Below are positions 10,799 to 20,562 of a DNA stretch of 64,000 bases, one piece after another; position 1 is the stretch's first letter; every line of letters begins with the position of its first letter. The notes beneath the pieces are model-generated. The model searched no databases, had not been told where the DNA came from, and saw only the letters and a list, made by a program, of their open reading frames with translations. The DNA is taken from contig OX344763.1 in the NCBI GenBank assembly GCA_947034895.1, positions 23,731,001-23,795,000 on the forward strand, given 5' to 3'. The stretch is from Rhytidiadelphus loreus (taxonomy: Eukaryota; Streptophyta; Bryopsida; Hypnales; Hylocomiaceae). The position numbers and the translations under genes were made by a program.

Positions 10799-11602
10799 AG
10801 TCTTGTAGTGTCCGTTGCATTGCATTGACGTGTAAGCGCTGGTGTTTGGTTAGTTCAGGTTGCCGTCTGTGCTGTTTTCTGTCGTGGGAAGATCATTCGC
10901 CAGGCGACGCGGGTTTTGGCGACGGCAAGGCAAGGCATGGCAATGCAAGGCATGGCATGGCAATGCATCTGTTGTACTTTGCGGAGCTAGGTATTTTTGG
11001 GCATAACGTGTGAGCATGAGGAGGACGTTGAGGCTTCGTGTGCGAAGCGACTCGTCCATGAGAAAGCAGCTCCAAGCTGGTTGTATTCCATTAGAGTATG
11101 TCGTCAATTCTGTGCGTGCTAGTGTAGTTAGGTTTAGCTTGGGGACTGGTAGGTTTGGGGAATTGGTTGCTGGATAGTCAGGCGCGTGTTGCACGTTGGT
11201 TGCTTGCAACTTGCTTGTAGTGCTGTTGTAGGCCGCTTTCCGAGGTGGCGGGGGTGTTATCCTAAAGTTATGTGCGGGATTCTTATTCCCCATTTCTTGA
11301 CACGCTTCAACTGATCAGGCACCGTCCTGGACCTTCGTCACTGGTGTTTGTTTCGCCTCGAGAGTTTGTGTATGGCGAATGTTTTTCCCTGGATTGCAAT
11401 GTCCCGGAGGTCTATGCGAGTATTGTTTGTAGTGATGTTTTTGATTGGGGTGCAGTGGAGCGTGATTTGGAGAGTACCCGATGAAGAGTGAGTGGTTCCT
11501 GACGTGGGTTCGATTGTTAGTTGTCCGTAGAGCCTGTTGTCGTCATCGTCAGTAGCCTGTGGAGTCCTTTGCCTGCTTCTTGCGAGTGAGGGATTTGTCG
11601 GT
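10799..11602 (+). other. 3' UTR/downstream region of 7TM copy 1
   Basis: Conserved in both arms. It contains a GGCAAGGCATGGCAATGCA-type short tandem at about 10923-10965. Open frames here are short and on the wrong strand, and no separate gene is supported. Confidence 0.5.
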
Positions 11603-11674
11603 GCGTTTGTAGTCCAACGGTTAGGATAATTGCCTTCCAAGCAATGGACCCGGGTTCGACTCCCGGCAGACGCA
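11603..11674 (+). tRNA. tRNA-Gly(UCC), copy 1
   Basis: The 72-base cloverleaf has acceptor GCGTTTG paired with CAGACGC and discriminator A. The D-arm is GTCC...GGAT, the anticodon stem ATTGC/GCAAT has loop CTTCCAA (anticodon TCC), and the T-arm is CCGGG-TTCGACT-CCCGG. The B-box GGTTCGACTCC is intact. One T-G wobble occurs in the acceptor stem. Short T runs follow at about 11687-11704 and would end Pol III transcription. It decodes GGA glycine codons. The inverted copy is at 19660-19731. Confidence 0.95.
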
Positions 11675-12446
11675 TCCATGTGTTACGATTTTGTTGATTT
11701 CTTTTTGCTATCAGTCTGTGCACACGGCCGTAATGCCGAACTGTAGAGCCAAGTAGTGACCTTTTTATTGCTCGATGTGTCCACCGTATTTGTTAGAGGT
11801 AGGAGTTGGCCTCCGCGTCATACAAATGTAAGAGTGGAGAGAACTATGTTGGAATAATCGTTAGAAACTGTTCCATCTGTATGAGATCCTGTCTCCCGCA
11901 TCATTCTCGTATCGATCATGCTCTACCGTGTAAGTGCCGACAGCATTTTATATTTTGAGCATGTGAGTCTCTGTTTCTTGCGTGGGATAAGCTATTTCTT
12001 TTACTGTGCCTGATGCAATGCGTACCATTTGGGTCGCGTGCTCCTGTCTTTCCAGAGTTTGTTTTTTGATCCCTGTGTCAAGTAGTGCAGAATATCCGGA
12101 TTTCGTGGTGTCGGGTTTCAGCAATCTGACTGTATTTTCTTTTTGATTGTGATCCCTGAATTATGCTACTATGCCTTTTTCTCGCATGAGTGCTGAATTG
12201 TTAACTTAATTTTAGTGTGGAAAGGTCTGAGTTAGGTAGGGTTTAGGGTTTAGTGACCCCCCAAAGGTACCGGCATGTTTTTCAAGGGAAATTGTCAGAA
12301 CTGCCCAACATTTTTAGCGTGCATTTATCCATGAAGACCCGTGTGTTCAAATTTCTAACCACGGCACTCATGAACACAAGCATGTCCCAAGCCTTGTTTT
12401 TCATCCATCTTAATATTTCTAGATTTGTGTATAATTAGTTCTCTTA
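11675..12446. other. Outer part of the left arm and junction
   Basis: This is the distal end of the duplicated segment without a further gene. The telobox-like TAGGGTTTAGGGTTTAG at 12237-12253 lies where identity with the other arm begins to fall. After 12272 the sequence is unique until the MITE. Confidence 0.5.
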
Positions 12447-12846
12447 GAGCATCCTTACTAGTGGCTTCCCTATCCCTATCCTAATGAGTTTCATCTGGAT
12501 AGGGAAGAAACCCTCTGCCAACATTCCCTATCCCTCAAAATTTAGGGAGGGGGGTCCAAATTCCCCATATGAGATGATGGATAGGGTACTCAAATGGAGT
12601 AATCCCTAATCCACTTTTCACCTTTCTAACATGAGTTGTGTTTTGTGCTTCATTGATTCGTGGAAGTATTATTCATTTGGCCTTGTTACTACTTCTATAA
12701 TTTTGTTTTGACTTTTCCCTACCTCTATTTAACAATAAGTTGAAAATTTAGGGTAGAACTAATGGGGGCTTGCCTTCCCTATCTCTATCTTTACTCCCTT
12801 CATCCCAACAAAGATAGGGATAGGGAAGCCATTGGTAGGGATGTTC
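12447..12846. mobile_element. PIF/Harbinger (Tourist)-like MITE, 400 bp, intact ends
   Basis: Terminal inverted repeats of about 30 bp begin GAGCATCCTTACTAGTGG (left) and GAACATCCCTACCAATGG (right, complement) and both continue CTTCCCTATCCCTATC. They are flanked by TTA at 12444-12446 and 12847-12849, the 3-bp target duplication typical of PIF/Harbinger. GAGCATC is a common start of plant Tourist-like MITEs. The interior is noncoding. A truncated relative lies at 4892-5196. Confidence 0.87.
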
Positions 12847-12849
12847 TTA

Positions 12850-13666
12850 CATTTGGTATGGATGTTCTAAAATCTTTACAATTTGAGGAATTTGGACCAA
12901 GCATTTGCTTCTCAAGGGATAAAACGGCAAGTTCAATAAAATCAACACAAAAAGAGAAAAGAGAAATCAATGATTGGGACACATCAAAAGATCAAAGTAA
13001 TTAAAGTCCTTAAAATGAATGGCAGCCATAGCTCAAATAGAAAAAGTGGCACAAGAAGATGTTAAGTTATTTAAGTAGAAACCAAATAATGACACTAATT
13101 GCAACAAACTTCTTTTAAAAACCTTGGTAATTGGTAGCAACAATATTCTAGGATTTTGAAAAATTACAAGGTCATGATGTGTAGTCAATGACTACATTCA
13201 ATAATGTTTTCCATTTGCTGAATGCATATTGTTATTTGATTGCATACAAACTTTTTTATAAAATGTAACTATAAATTAGCATTCTTCTAATACTCATTAG
13301 CTAAAAGCACAAAATTTTGGTACCCTTATTTGATCCATACAAGTGGCTCTCTAAAGTTTGAAAACTACAAATATTTTCAAAAACTATTTGAGGAATAGAA
13401 ATTTTCAACCGAATTGGACATGCTCTACAAGTAGTATACAAATGAATGAAGTTTGAACTTAAAAATCTTGAGATTAAAGTTGAATTAGTTACAAAGTTCT
13501 TCAATAAAATTCAAAGTTTTCCTCATGTATATAATTTACAAGATTACTAAGGAGGAAGAGCAACAATGTTTTTTAGAGATTATATTGATGGTAAGAAATT
13601 TATGAAATGACCAAACAAAAGACACCAAAACACTTAATATATTCACTATATAACTTAGAAACCATA
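12850..13666. other. AT-rich intergenic stretch within the spacer
   Basis: No coding or structural feature that I can support. Confidence 0.5.
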
Positions 13667-14571
13667 TTAACTCCGAAAGGCCCAAGGCCATTTTTTTTTG
13701 GCAAAAATCACTAAAAAATGCCATTTCTACTATGTTCGTCCAAAAAAACAAAAAAATATACATATTTGGAAACTGGACTGTAGGATCTTGAACTTTACTT
13801 GTTTGAGATTATGTGGTAAAAAATTCATGAAGTTTGACTGTACAGATTGAGAGATATGAGCATTCAAAGTTGAAAAAACAAGTTTTTTTTAACACTAGAT
13901 TGCTATTTGACTTTAATCGCTATTTGTGGAAAAAATGTGCACTATGGAATTTGAATTTAAAATTTACTGTGTTCAAGAATTGAGTTGGAAGTCTAGGAAA
14001 ACAATTTCAAAAAATAACAACTTGATTTTCATACTTCAAAAAATTGTCAAGTAGAAGTAGGTCCAAAATTGAAAGAAAAACTAAATTGTTAATAGCTCTT
14101 AGATGGGATTGAAATACAATAATTCCAACGGTGAGATTGTTCTAGCAAGAAAACTTAACCTTTTCAAAAAAGAAAATTTGAAAAAATTTGAAAATTGCAT
14201 TTTGAAATGAATCCTATAAGCTATTTTTTCAAAAAGATGCTTAGATTGCCTAAAAAATAAGATTGTTCATAACTTTCACATCACTAATCAAAATGGAATG
14301 AAGCAAAGCTTCAGATGTAGACAAAAACATAATCTTTGAGGAATTTTTTTTTGAATTTTTTTTTTGAATTTTTGCAATATTTTTTGTGCTTTTTGTGGTA
14401 TAACTTTTGCATCTAGGCACCAATTGAAATAAAAATTATATTCCCGCAAAGCTTATCAACTTTTCTATCTTCAAAAAAAGTTTCAAAAAATCAAGGTAAA
14501 AGTTCAGCCCATAGGAACCTACCCAAATTCCAAATTGTCCCCTGAGGGGACAATGGGACTTTAGGAGTTAA
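13667..14571. mobile_element. TTAA-bounded repeat element, copy A
   Basis: The element is bounded by TTAA at 13667-13670 and 14568-14571. Inner termini are inverted: CTCCGAAAGGCCCA (left) and CTCCTAAAGTCCCA (right, complement). The interior is AT-rich, noncoding and related to copy B at 42865-43798, for example ATAACTTTCACATCACTAATCAAA against ATAACTTTTGATTCAATGATCAAA, and CCTACCCAAA near the right end of both. TTAA target duplication with C-rich termini is the signature of piggyBac-type transposons. Assignment to that superfamily is inference. Confidence 0.6.
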
Positions 14572-15680
14572 CCATATGACCATATTGACTTGTATTGGAA
14601 GGAGATTGAAGCCAAAGGTTGTTTTATATTCTTATGATGTGAAAGTTATGGATTTTTTTTAGTTACTGTTGATTTAAAAATTGAATTAAATTATCTTTTC
14701 CTTTAGGGTTTCCTTTATCTTTTACTTAAAGAACACAGTTGGCACGAGGCTAAGTGTTTGTTCCTAAGTTTGCTCGACTGTTCGTTCCTCTGCAGTTTGA
14801 TTGTTGTCTTCGCGCCGCACCCACTCGTCCTGCTCGCTGCTTCAACGAAAGAAACTCTCTCGGTGATCCTGGTAAGAAACATCCTCTCCTTCGTTCAACT
14901 TCACAACGCCGCCCTGCGTGCTTGTCGCTACTTTCACGAGTGCATGCTGCGGCTCAGTCCATGCAGCAGCATTTCTCTTTTCTTGTTTCTAATTTAATTA
15001 TTGCTCTGGTAGCTCCATGAATTTGGTTGACGATGTCAATTCTGGCCAACTTAGCATGAAGCTTTTGTTAGTTAGTTTGGTTGCTTCTACCGAAAATTAA
15101 TGCACGTTCTCACGATTTACAAGATCAGAAACCTTTCTTGAACTCTGGTTATATAATCACGTTTGAGTCCCCTTGAATTGTCCTTCGGAGTTTGTCAACA
15201 GCTGGAGGAAATAAATACGAAGCAATCAGCTAGTGCAATTCTTGTCTTTAGTCTTCTCTGTTAAAATCGCTTTGCTATTGACTCGCGATTCTGCAATTTG
15301 GTGTCCACTTGATTACGCTCACTACACCTTAATATACTTCAGTTGCACCGATTGGAAGTGAAATGCTGAATTGACGGACAGAATGAGGAAACCAAAAGAG
15401 GAACCTCGGGGTCTGAATGGAAAAGTGGGAATTCTGAAGCTCGTTTTAGGGTTTGAGTAGTACTGTATGTACCACAGGCGCCTTGATTCTTGACTTTGGA
15501 GAGGGTGCTCTTCCAAGGTCACGAAGAGAGAGCGATACCGGGGTTACCTTTCTCAAACTAGAGCTCATATTTCAGGAGTTTTTCGCGATGCTTGTACGTG
15601 AGGTTCTTGCAAATTGCTTTCTCACCTGGTTTTGGTTGTGTAAGGGACAGTTTTGATCAAGCTTGGAGGAGTCTAGAGAG
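14572..15680 (+). promoter_or_regulatory. Promoter and probable spliced 5' leader of the F-box gene
   Basis: The composition changes to GC-richer, cytosine-rich sequence at about 14800-14960. A consensus donor (CCTG|GTAAGAAAC) lies near 14870 and a good acceptor (CATATTTCAG) near 15574, which would give a leader intron of about 700 bp. Two overlapping frames of 79-88 codons at 14754-15020 do not resemble proteins. An upstream ATG with a short frame lies near 15589 and could affect translation. Confidence 0.4.
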
Positions 15681-16922
15681 ATGGCGACGATGGAAGACCA
15701 TGCTGATGGTGCACAGCCAAATTACCTTCAAGTAGCACAGCCCTTGCGAGAGAAGCTGAACTTTTTAGAAGGTGGCAGTGCCAGACAGATGATACTACGC
15801 TTACTGGCCATGCGTGCTTCTCACAAGGTTGTTTCATATGCCCATATGAATCCTGTCCTTTGGGAAAGTCTTCCGAGGGAGTTGCTGGTGCTTGTCCTGG
15901 CACGTCTGCCAGTGCCCGAAATCAACCGCCTGCGTTGCCAGCTCTTCAAGGAAAGGACCATGAACATGGAGTTCAACCGAGCATGTGAAGAAGTGAACCC
16001 CAACATGGCGGCACTTATTTCGTGTTCACTTGCAACCAATGAGTTCTCGGTAAGAATCTGCGATTTCAGCAAATACGTATGGCTGGATGTGTATCGCTTC
16101 CGCTTGACGAATGCGCCTAATGGGATCCTAAATGTTTGGAAGCCAATGGCTAGTGATGGCGGATTGGTCTGCTTTGTCTCCCTTTGCAAATACACAAAGG
16201 CAAATCCCTTGTGCATTGTGGTGATCAATCCATTGACACGAGTTCAACATGAGCTCCCTCCTCTGCAACATGTATACACTACCCCGCCTACACTGGTGCA
16301 CATGAAAGTGGACTCCGAGACCAAAGGGTATAAGGTGGTTGTCATAGGCAAAAAGAGACGCTATGTCACAATAGAAACGTATGATTCTGTTTCGAGGCAA
16401 TGGAGTGGAGAAGCGCCATCTTGGGGTCGCATTTGGGGTCGTGCGTGTGAATATAAGAGTAGTCATTGCAAATATTTCCGCTTGAAAAGTTCAAGTTTAT
16501 GTGCATGTGACTTTGAACAAATGCAACTGGAGCTTTTGGATTGTAATGAACTCTTTCAATCCGAAGGAGCGAGTATGATGCAATACGCGCTTGCGGGTGA
16601 CCGAACGTTTGTGCTGCACAAGAAGTTGAATCGACATGACGTTGGGTCAGGATTTTATTTCATCACAGAGTTTCAGTCCCAAAACAATGCTAAGGTGTGG
16701 GCGCCAGTGAAGACACACCAATGCTTTCTTAAAGAGGAGGATATATTCGATCTTCGTGCATGTGAAGATGTTTTGGTGTTACGTGAACGTTTTTACCGCT
16801 CAGAGCAGATTTGTTGCTTTCTGAACATTTCGACCAGTGAATGGCACAACCTCCTGGGCAATTCGCCCGAGGATCGACATGTTTCTCATATGTGTCGAGT
16901 TTTTTGGAACGTTATCCCATAG
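15681..16922 (+). CDS. F-box protein (F-box/kelch-associated type), intronless
   Basis: The ATG at 15681 (MATMEDHADG) gives 413 residues. An F-box-like helix set at ~59-105 contains LWESLPRELLVLVLARLPV followed by PEINRLRC. The usual 'CK.W..L' end is altered to CQLFKERTMNM, so Skp1 binding may be atypical. The rest resembles plant F-box-associated domains: a region with VINPLTRVQHELPPL, a strand KGYKVVVIG, and ETYDSVSRQWSGE, the alternating strands of a kelch/FBA beta-propeller. Known role of the family: substrate adaptor of SCF ubiquitin ligases in cytosol or nucleus; the substrate is unknown. The gene sits alone in the spacer between the arms of the inverted duplication and is itself not duplicated there. 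An in-frame TTG six codons upstream is not needed as a start. Confidence 0.8.
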   Translation: MATMEDHADGAQPNYLQVAQPLREKLNFLEGGSARQMILRLLAMRASHKVVSYAHMNPVLWESLPRELLVLVLARLPVPEINRLRCQLFKERTMNMEFNRACEEVNPNMAALISCSLATNEFSVRICDFSKYVWLDVYRFRLTNAPNGILNVWKPMASDGGLVCFVSLCKYTKANPLCIVVINPLTRVQHELPPLQHVYTTPPTLVHMKVDSETKGYKVVVIGKKRRYVTIETYDSVSRQWSGEAPSWGRIWGRACEYKSSHCKYFRLKSSSLCACDFEQMQLELLDCNELFQSEGASMMQYALAGDRTFVLHKKLNRHDVGSGFYFITEFQSQNNAKVWAPVKTHQCFLKEEDIFDLRACEDVLVLRERFYRSEQICCFLNISTSEWHNLLGNSPEDRHVSHMCRVFWNVIP

Positions 16923-17432
16923 CTAGGGAATCATGTAAGGCTACCGACGCAGAGGTTACTATCATTGCATCAGTTTAGGCACTTGAACCAATGTGCAGGA
17001 GTGCGCTTTCATTGGGAGATCAGCTCAGAAGGTCTGGAGAGATCACTTCGCTTACTATCTTACAAGAGCCAAACTCTCTTGAGATCGAATGTTTCTCACT
17101 CAATTTCTTGAGCGATCATTCTAAGTAAGAAGTAAGGAGGTTGTAGACCGCTATTTCCCACGGACAGCAGACAACCCCATATTCTGTTCGAAGGTCATAA
17201 TTGACTACAGACTTTAGGCAAGTTTTTGGTGCCCAATTTTCTATTCCAAGCCTTCCTCAGTCTCTTGGAAGAGATGATTTTCTGCAAGGAGGGAGAAGAA
17301 GCTGCATTCTCGCAATCAAGAATTGATATGCACGTCCATGTTCGTGACCTTCACTAGCGGGTGACTAGTAATTTCACGTCTTTTTATTTGACGAACAGAA
17401 CCAGCCTCAAATGTCAACAGCACCCTGACTGT
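16923..17432. other. 3' flank of the F-box gene
   Basis: Likely 3' UTR and downstream DNA, with no further gene. Confidence 0.4.
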
Positions 17433-17853
17433 TGTGAATGTTTTGACTTCTGATTTTCTAATTTGGTTGGCCATCTCCAGTGGATAAAGCTCAGTTTGAT
17501 CTCCCAACTCTTAAATGTGGTGATGGTTGTGAAGTGCATATTCTTTTTTTTTGGGGGGGGGTCGATTTGCTGTTACAAGTGAGTCCTGTAGAAGGTTTGT
17601 TTTTTCTTTTGATTTTGGTTCATTACTATTCACAAAAGTCTTGTGAATGTTTTGACTGTTGATTTTCTAATTTGGTTGCCATCTCCAGTGGATAAAGCTC
17701 ATCAGTTTCTCCTAACTGTTAAATATAGTGATGGTTGTGAAGTGCATATTCTTTCGGGGGGTTTTGCGATTTGCTGTTACAAGTGAGTCCTGTAGAAGGT
17801 TTGGATTTTTCTTTTTGATTTTGGTTCATTATTCAATTCACAAAAGTCTTGTG
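17433..17853. repeat. Tandem duplication of a ~209-bp unit
   Basis: Units 17433-17641 and 17642-17853 are direct copies. Both hold TGATTTTCTAATTTGG, CATCTCCAGTGGATAAAGC, GATGGTTGTGAAGTGCATA, GCTGTTACAAGTGAGTCC and CACAAAAGTCTTGTG. A G-rich tract differs most between them. The duplication lies downstream of the F-box gene and is noncoding. Confidence 0.9.
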
Positions 17854-18128
17854 GTGTGTAACGTTGGCTGCAGAAATCAGCCATCTGTAGAAAGAAGATG
17901 GTCTTTATTGTACGTCAAGGAGCATTTTGAAATGCAAATGTTGGCGTGTCTATGAATTCTGCTTTGTACGGACCTCTGGTCACCTTATTTCTGCCGATAA
18001 GACACCGACAGTTCTGCCAAACTAGACCACCTCGACCTAAATAGCTTACCTCCAAACTCAACATGCCTAATAACGAGTCCTCTCATCTGCTGTTAACCCC
18101 TAATAAAGGATGCAGTGTCCAACGTACT

Positions 18129-18320
18129 CAAGAAATCTCAGAATCTCAGGTAGGTTCCTACAAAGTCAATTTTGGTCAAGAAATCTCAAAATCTTGGGTA
18201 GATTCCTACAAAGTCAATTTTGGTCAAGAAATCTCAGAATCTTGGGTAGATTCCTACAAAGTCAATTTTGGTCAAGAAATCTCAGAATCTTGGGTAGATT
18301 CTTACGAAGTCAATTTTGGT
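18129..18320. repeat. Four tandem copies of a 48-bp unit
   Basis: Units start at 18129, 18177, 18225 and 18273. Each begins CAAGAAATCTCAGAATCT and ends AAAGTCAATTTTGGT with 1-6 differences. Because 48 is divisible by three, two plus-strand frames stay open across the array (83 and 90 codons). An ATG exists for both, but neither looks like a known protein. Confidence 0.95.
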
Positions 18321-18665
18321 TGGATGAAATTTTGACACAAGGTTTGAATATGTACCCCTAAATGGAAATTATTTTTTTTCCCGATTAGGTACTCAGATCA
18401 GAAATTATACTCCCCCCCAAAAGATTAGGTAGTTTGGACAATTTGGGCATCTTTGAGACATCTTTGAGACAATTTGGCATGTATGCAATTTATAAAATAT
18501 GGCATAAAATTGTCCAAAAATAAATAAATTTTAGTTCTCCAATCACATAGTAAGAGGAGTCAAAATTTGTTAGCTATGTGAGGATGATTTTAAGAAATAA
18601 ATAAATTCTTTTAACTTCAAGACCTATCATCTTGCAATCTATGAAGCAAACACATTTTAATAGTA

Positions 18666-18962
18666 CACTAAAAAGGATATTTAGTGTTAGCAACACTATT
18701 TATGAACCTTGACACTAAATATCATTAACCCTACTAAAGTAAGTAACATTAAATCTAATTTCTAACACTAAATGTACTCTATAGTAAATCTGAAATCTGA
18801 AATTTAATTTCCAATTTGAAATCTGGTAAATCTAAATGTACTCTATGGTACACCTTGAGGTCTAATATTACACTAATTCCCACAAAGTTCAGATTTAGTG
18901 TTGTGTGGAGTAGGGTGGTAAGTACACTAAATGTAATCCAACACTAAATATCCTTTTTAGTG
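18666..18962. mobile_element. 297-bp element with near-perfect terminal inverted repeats starting CACTAAAAAGG
   Basis: The left end CACTAAAAAGGATATTTAGT and its exact complement at the right end form about 23-25 bp of perfect inverted repeat, flanked by TA on both sides (18664-18665, 18963-18964). AACACTAAAT-type motifs recur inside next to the ends. The CACTA start and subterminal repeats suggest a miniature CACTA element; the TA flanks suggest Tc1/mariner instead. The 3-bp flanks (GTA and TAG) do not match, so the superfamily is left open. Confidence 0.75.
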
Positions 18963-19659
18963 TAGTCCATGACACTTTCGTATGCTTCAAGTAAAATATA
19001 TATTTTCAATTCTGGGCAATGCATTAAAAATAATGGCAGGTTTTGATAATTTCTCTTCCAAAACACCCCCGGGTCCTTTGGGGGTTAACTAAACCCTAAA
19101 CCCTACCGAACTCCGACACTGAAAGCGAGCGAACAATTCAGCACTCATGCGAGAAAAAGGCATAGTAGCATAATTCAGGGATCACAATCAAAAAGAAAAT
19201 ACAGTCAGATTGCTGAAACCCGACACCACGAAATCCGGATATTCTGCACTACTTGACACAGGGATCAAAAAACAAACTCTGGAAAGACAGGAGCACGCGA
19301 CCCAAATGGTACGCATTGCATCAGGCACAGTAAAAGAAATAGCTTATCCCACGCAAGAAACAGAGACTCACATGCTCAAAATATAAAATGCTGTCGGCAC
19401 TTACACGGTAGAGCATGATCGATACGAGAATGATGCGGGAGACAGGATCTCATACAGATGGAACAGTTTCTAACGATTATTCCAACATAGTTCTCTCCAC
19501 TCTTACATTTGTATGACGCGGAGGCCAACTCCTACCTCTAACAAATACGGTGGACACATCGAGCAATAAAAAGGTCACTACTTGGCTCTACAGTTCGGCA
19601 TTACGGCCGTGTGCACAGACTGATAGCAAAAAGAAATCAACAAAATCGTAACACATGGA

Positions 19660-19731
19660 TGCGTCTGCCGGGAGTCGAACCCGGGTCCATTGCTTGGAAG
19701 GCAATTATCCTAACCGTTGGACTACAAACGC
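19660..19731 (-). tRNA. tRNA-Gly(UCC), copy 2
   Basis: Identical over the 72-base gene to the copy at 11603-11674, on the opposite strand. Anticodon TCC and all stems are intact. It lies about 830 bp downstream of 7TM copy 2, as in the other arm. Confidence 0.95.
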
Positions 19732-20562
19732 ACCGACAAATCCCTCACTCGCAAGAAGCAGGCAAAGGACTCCACAGGCTACTGACGATGACGACAACAG
19801 GCTCTACGGACAACTAACAATCGAACCCACGTCAGGAACCACTCACTCTTCATCGGGTACTCTCCAAATCACGCTCCACTGCACCCCAATCAAAAACATC
19901 ACTGCAAACGGATGCAACTATACTCGCATGCAACTCGCGGACATTACATTCCAGGGAAAAAACACTCGCCATACACACTCTCGAGGCGAAACAAACACCA
20001 GTGACGAAGGTCCAGGACGGTGCCTGATCAGTTGAAGCGTCAAGAAATGGGAATAAGAACCCCGGGCACAACTTTAGGATGACACCCCCGCCACCTCGGA
20101 AAGCGGCCTCCAAACAAGAAACAGACACCCAGGCGCAATGCGCCATCCTCCAACAGCACTACAACCAGGTTGCAACGTGCAACACGCGCCGGACTATCCA
20201 GCAACCAATTCCCCAAACCTACCAGTCCCCAAGCTAAACCTAACTACACTAGTACGCATAGAATTGACGACATACTCTAATGGAATACAACCAGCTTGGA
20301 GCTGCTTTCTCATGGACGAGTCGCTTCGCACACGAAGCCTCACGTCCTCCTCATGCTCGCACGTTATGCCCGAAAAATATCTAGCTCCGCAAAGTACAAT
20401 AGACGCCTTGCCATGCCATGCCATGCATTGCCTTGCCATCACCCCAACCCGTGTCGCCTGGCGAATGATCTTTCCATGACAGAAAACAGCACAGACGGCA
20501 ACCTGGCCTAACCAACAACCAGCGCTTACACGTCAATGCAATGCAACGGACACTACAAGACT
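19732..20562 (-). other. 3' UTR/downstream region of 7TM copy 2
   Basis: Conserved with 10799-11602 of the other arm but with more substitutions and small indels than the coding half, for example near 19905-19935 and 20060-20160. No separate gene is supported. Confidence 0.5.

Larger units (their letters stand above)
8985..12272. repeat. Left arm of a large inverted duplication
   Basis: This arm carries, from left to right, a relic of a divergent frame (minus), the 7TM gene (plus) and tRNA-Gly (plus). The same order occurs inverted at 19068-22410. Alignment is near-identical from about 9500 to 12202. It weakens outward: up to 12272 it shares TAGGGTTTAGGGTTTAGT and CCAAAG. At the other edge, the 17 bases CTTCGGCAATCATGGAA (arm 1 minus strand, about 9015-9031) nearly match the counterpart at 22322-22338. 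Confidence 0.9.

Noticed and set aside
9323..10825. A 500-codon open frame on the minus strand over 7TM copy 1 (and a 312-codon frame over copy 2)
   Set aside because: It is antisense to a well supported gene. Its product is a His/Gln/Arg-rich string produced by the GC-rich codons of the sense gene, and it matches no family.
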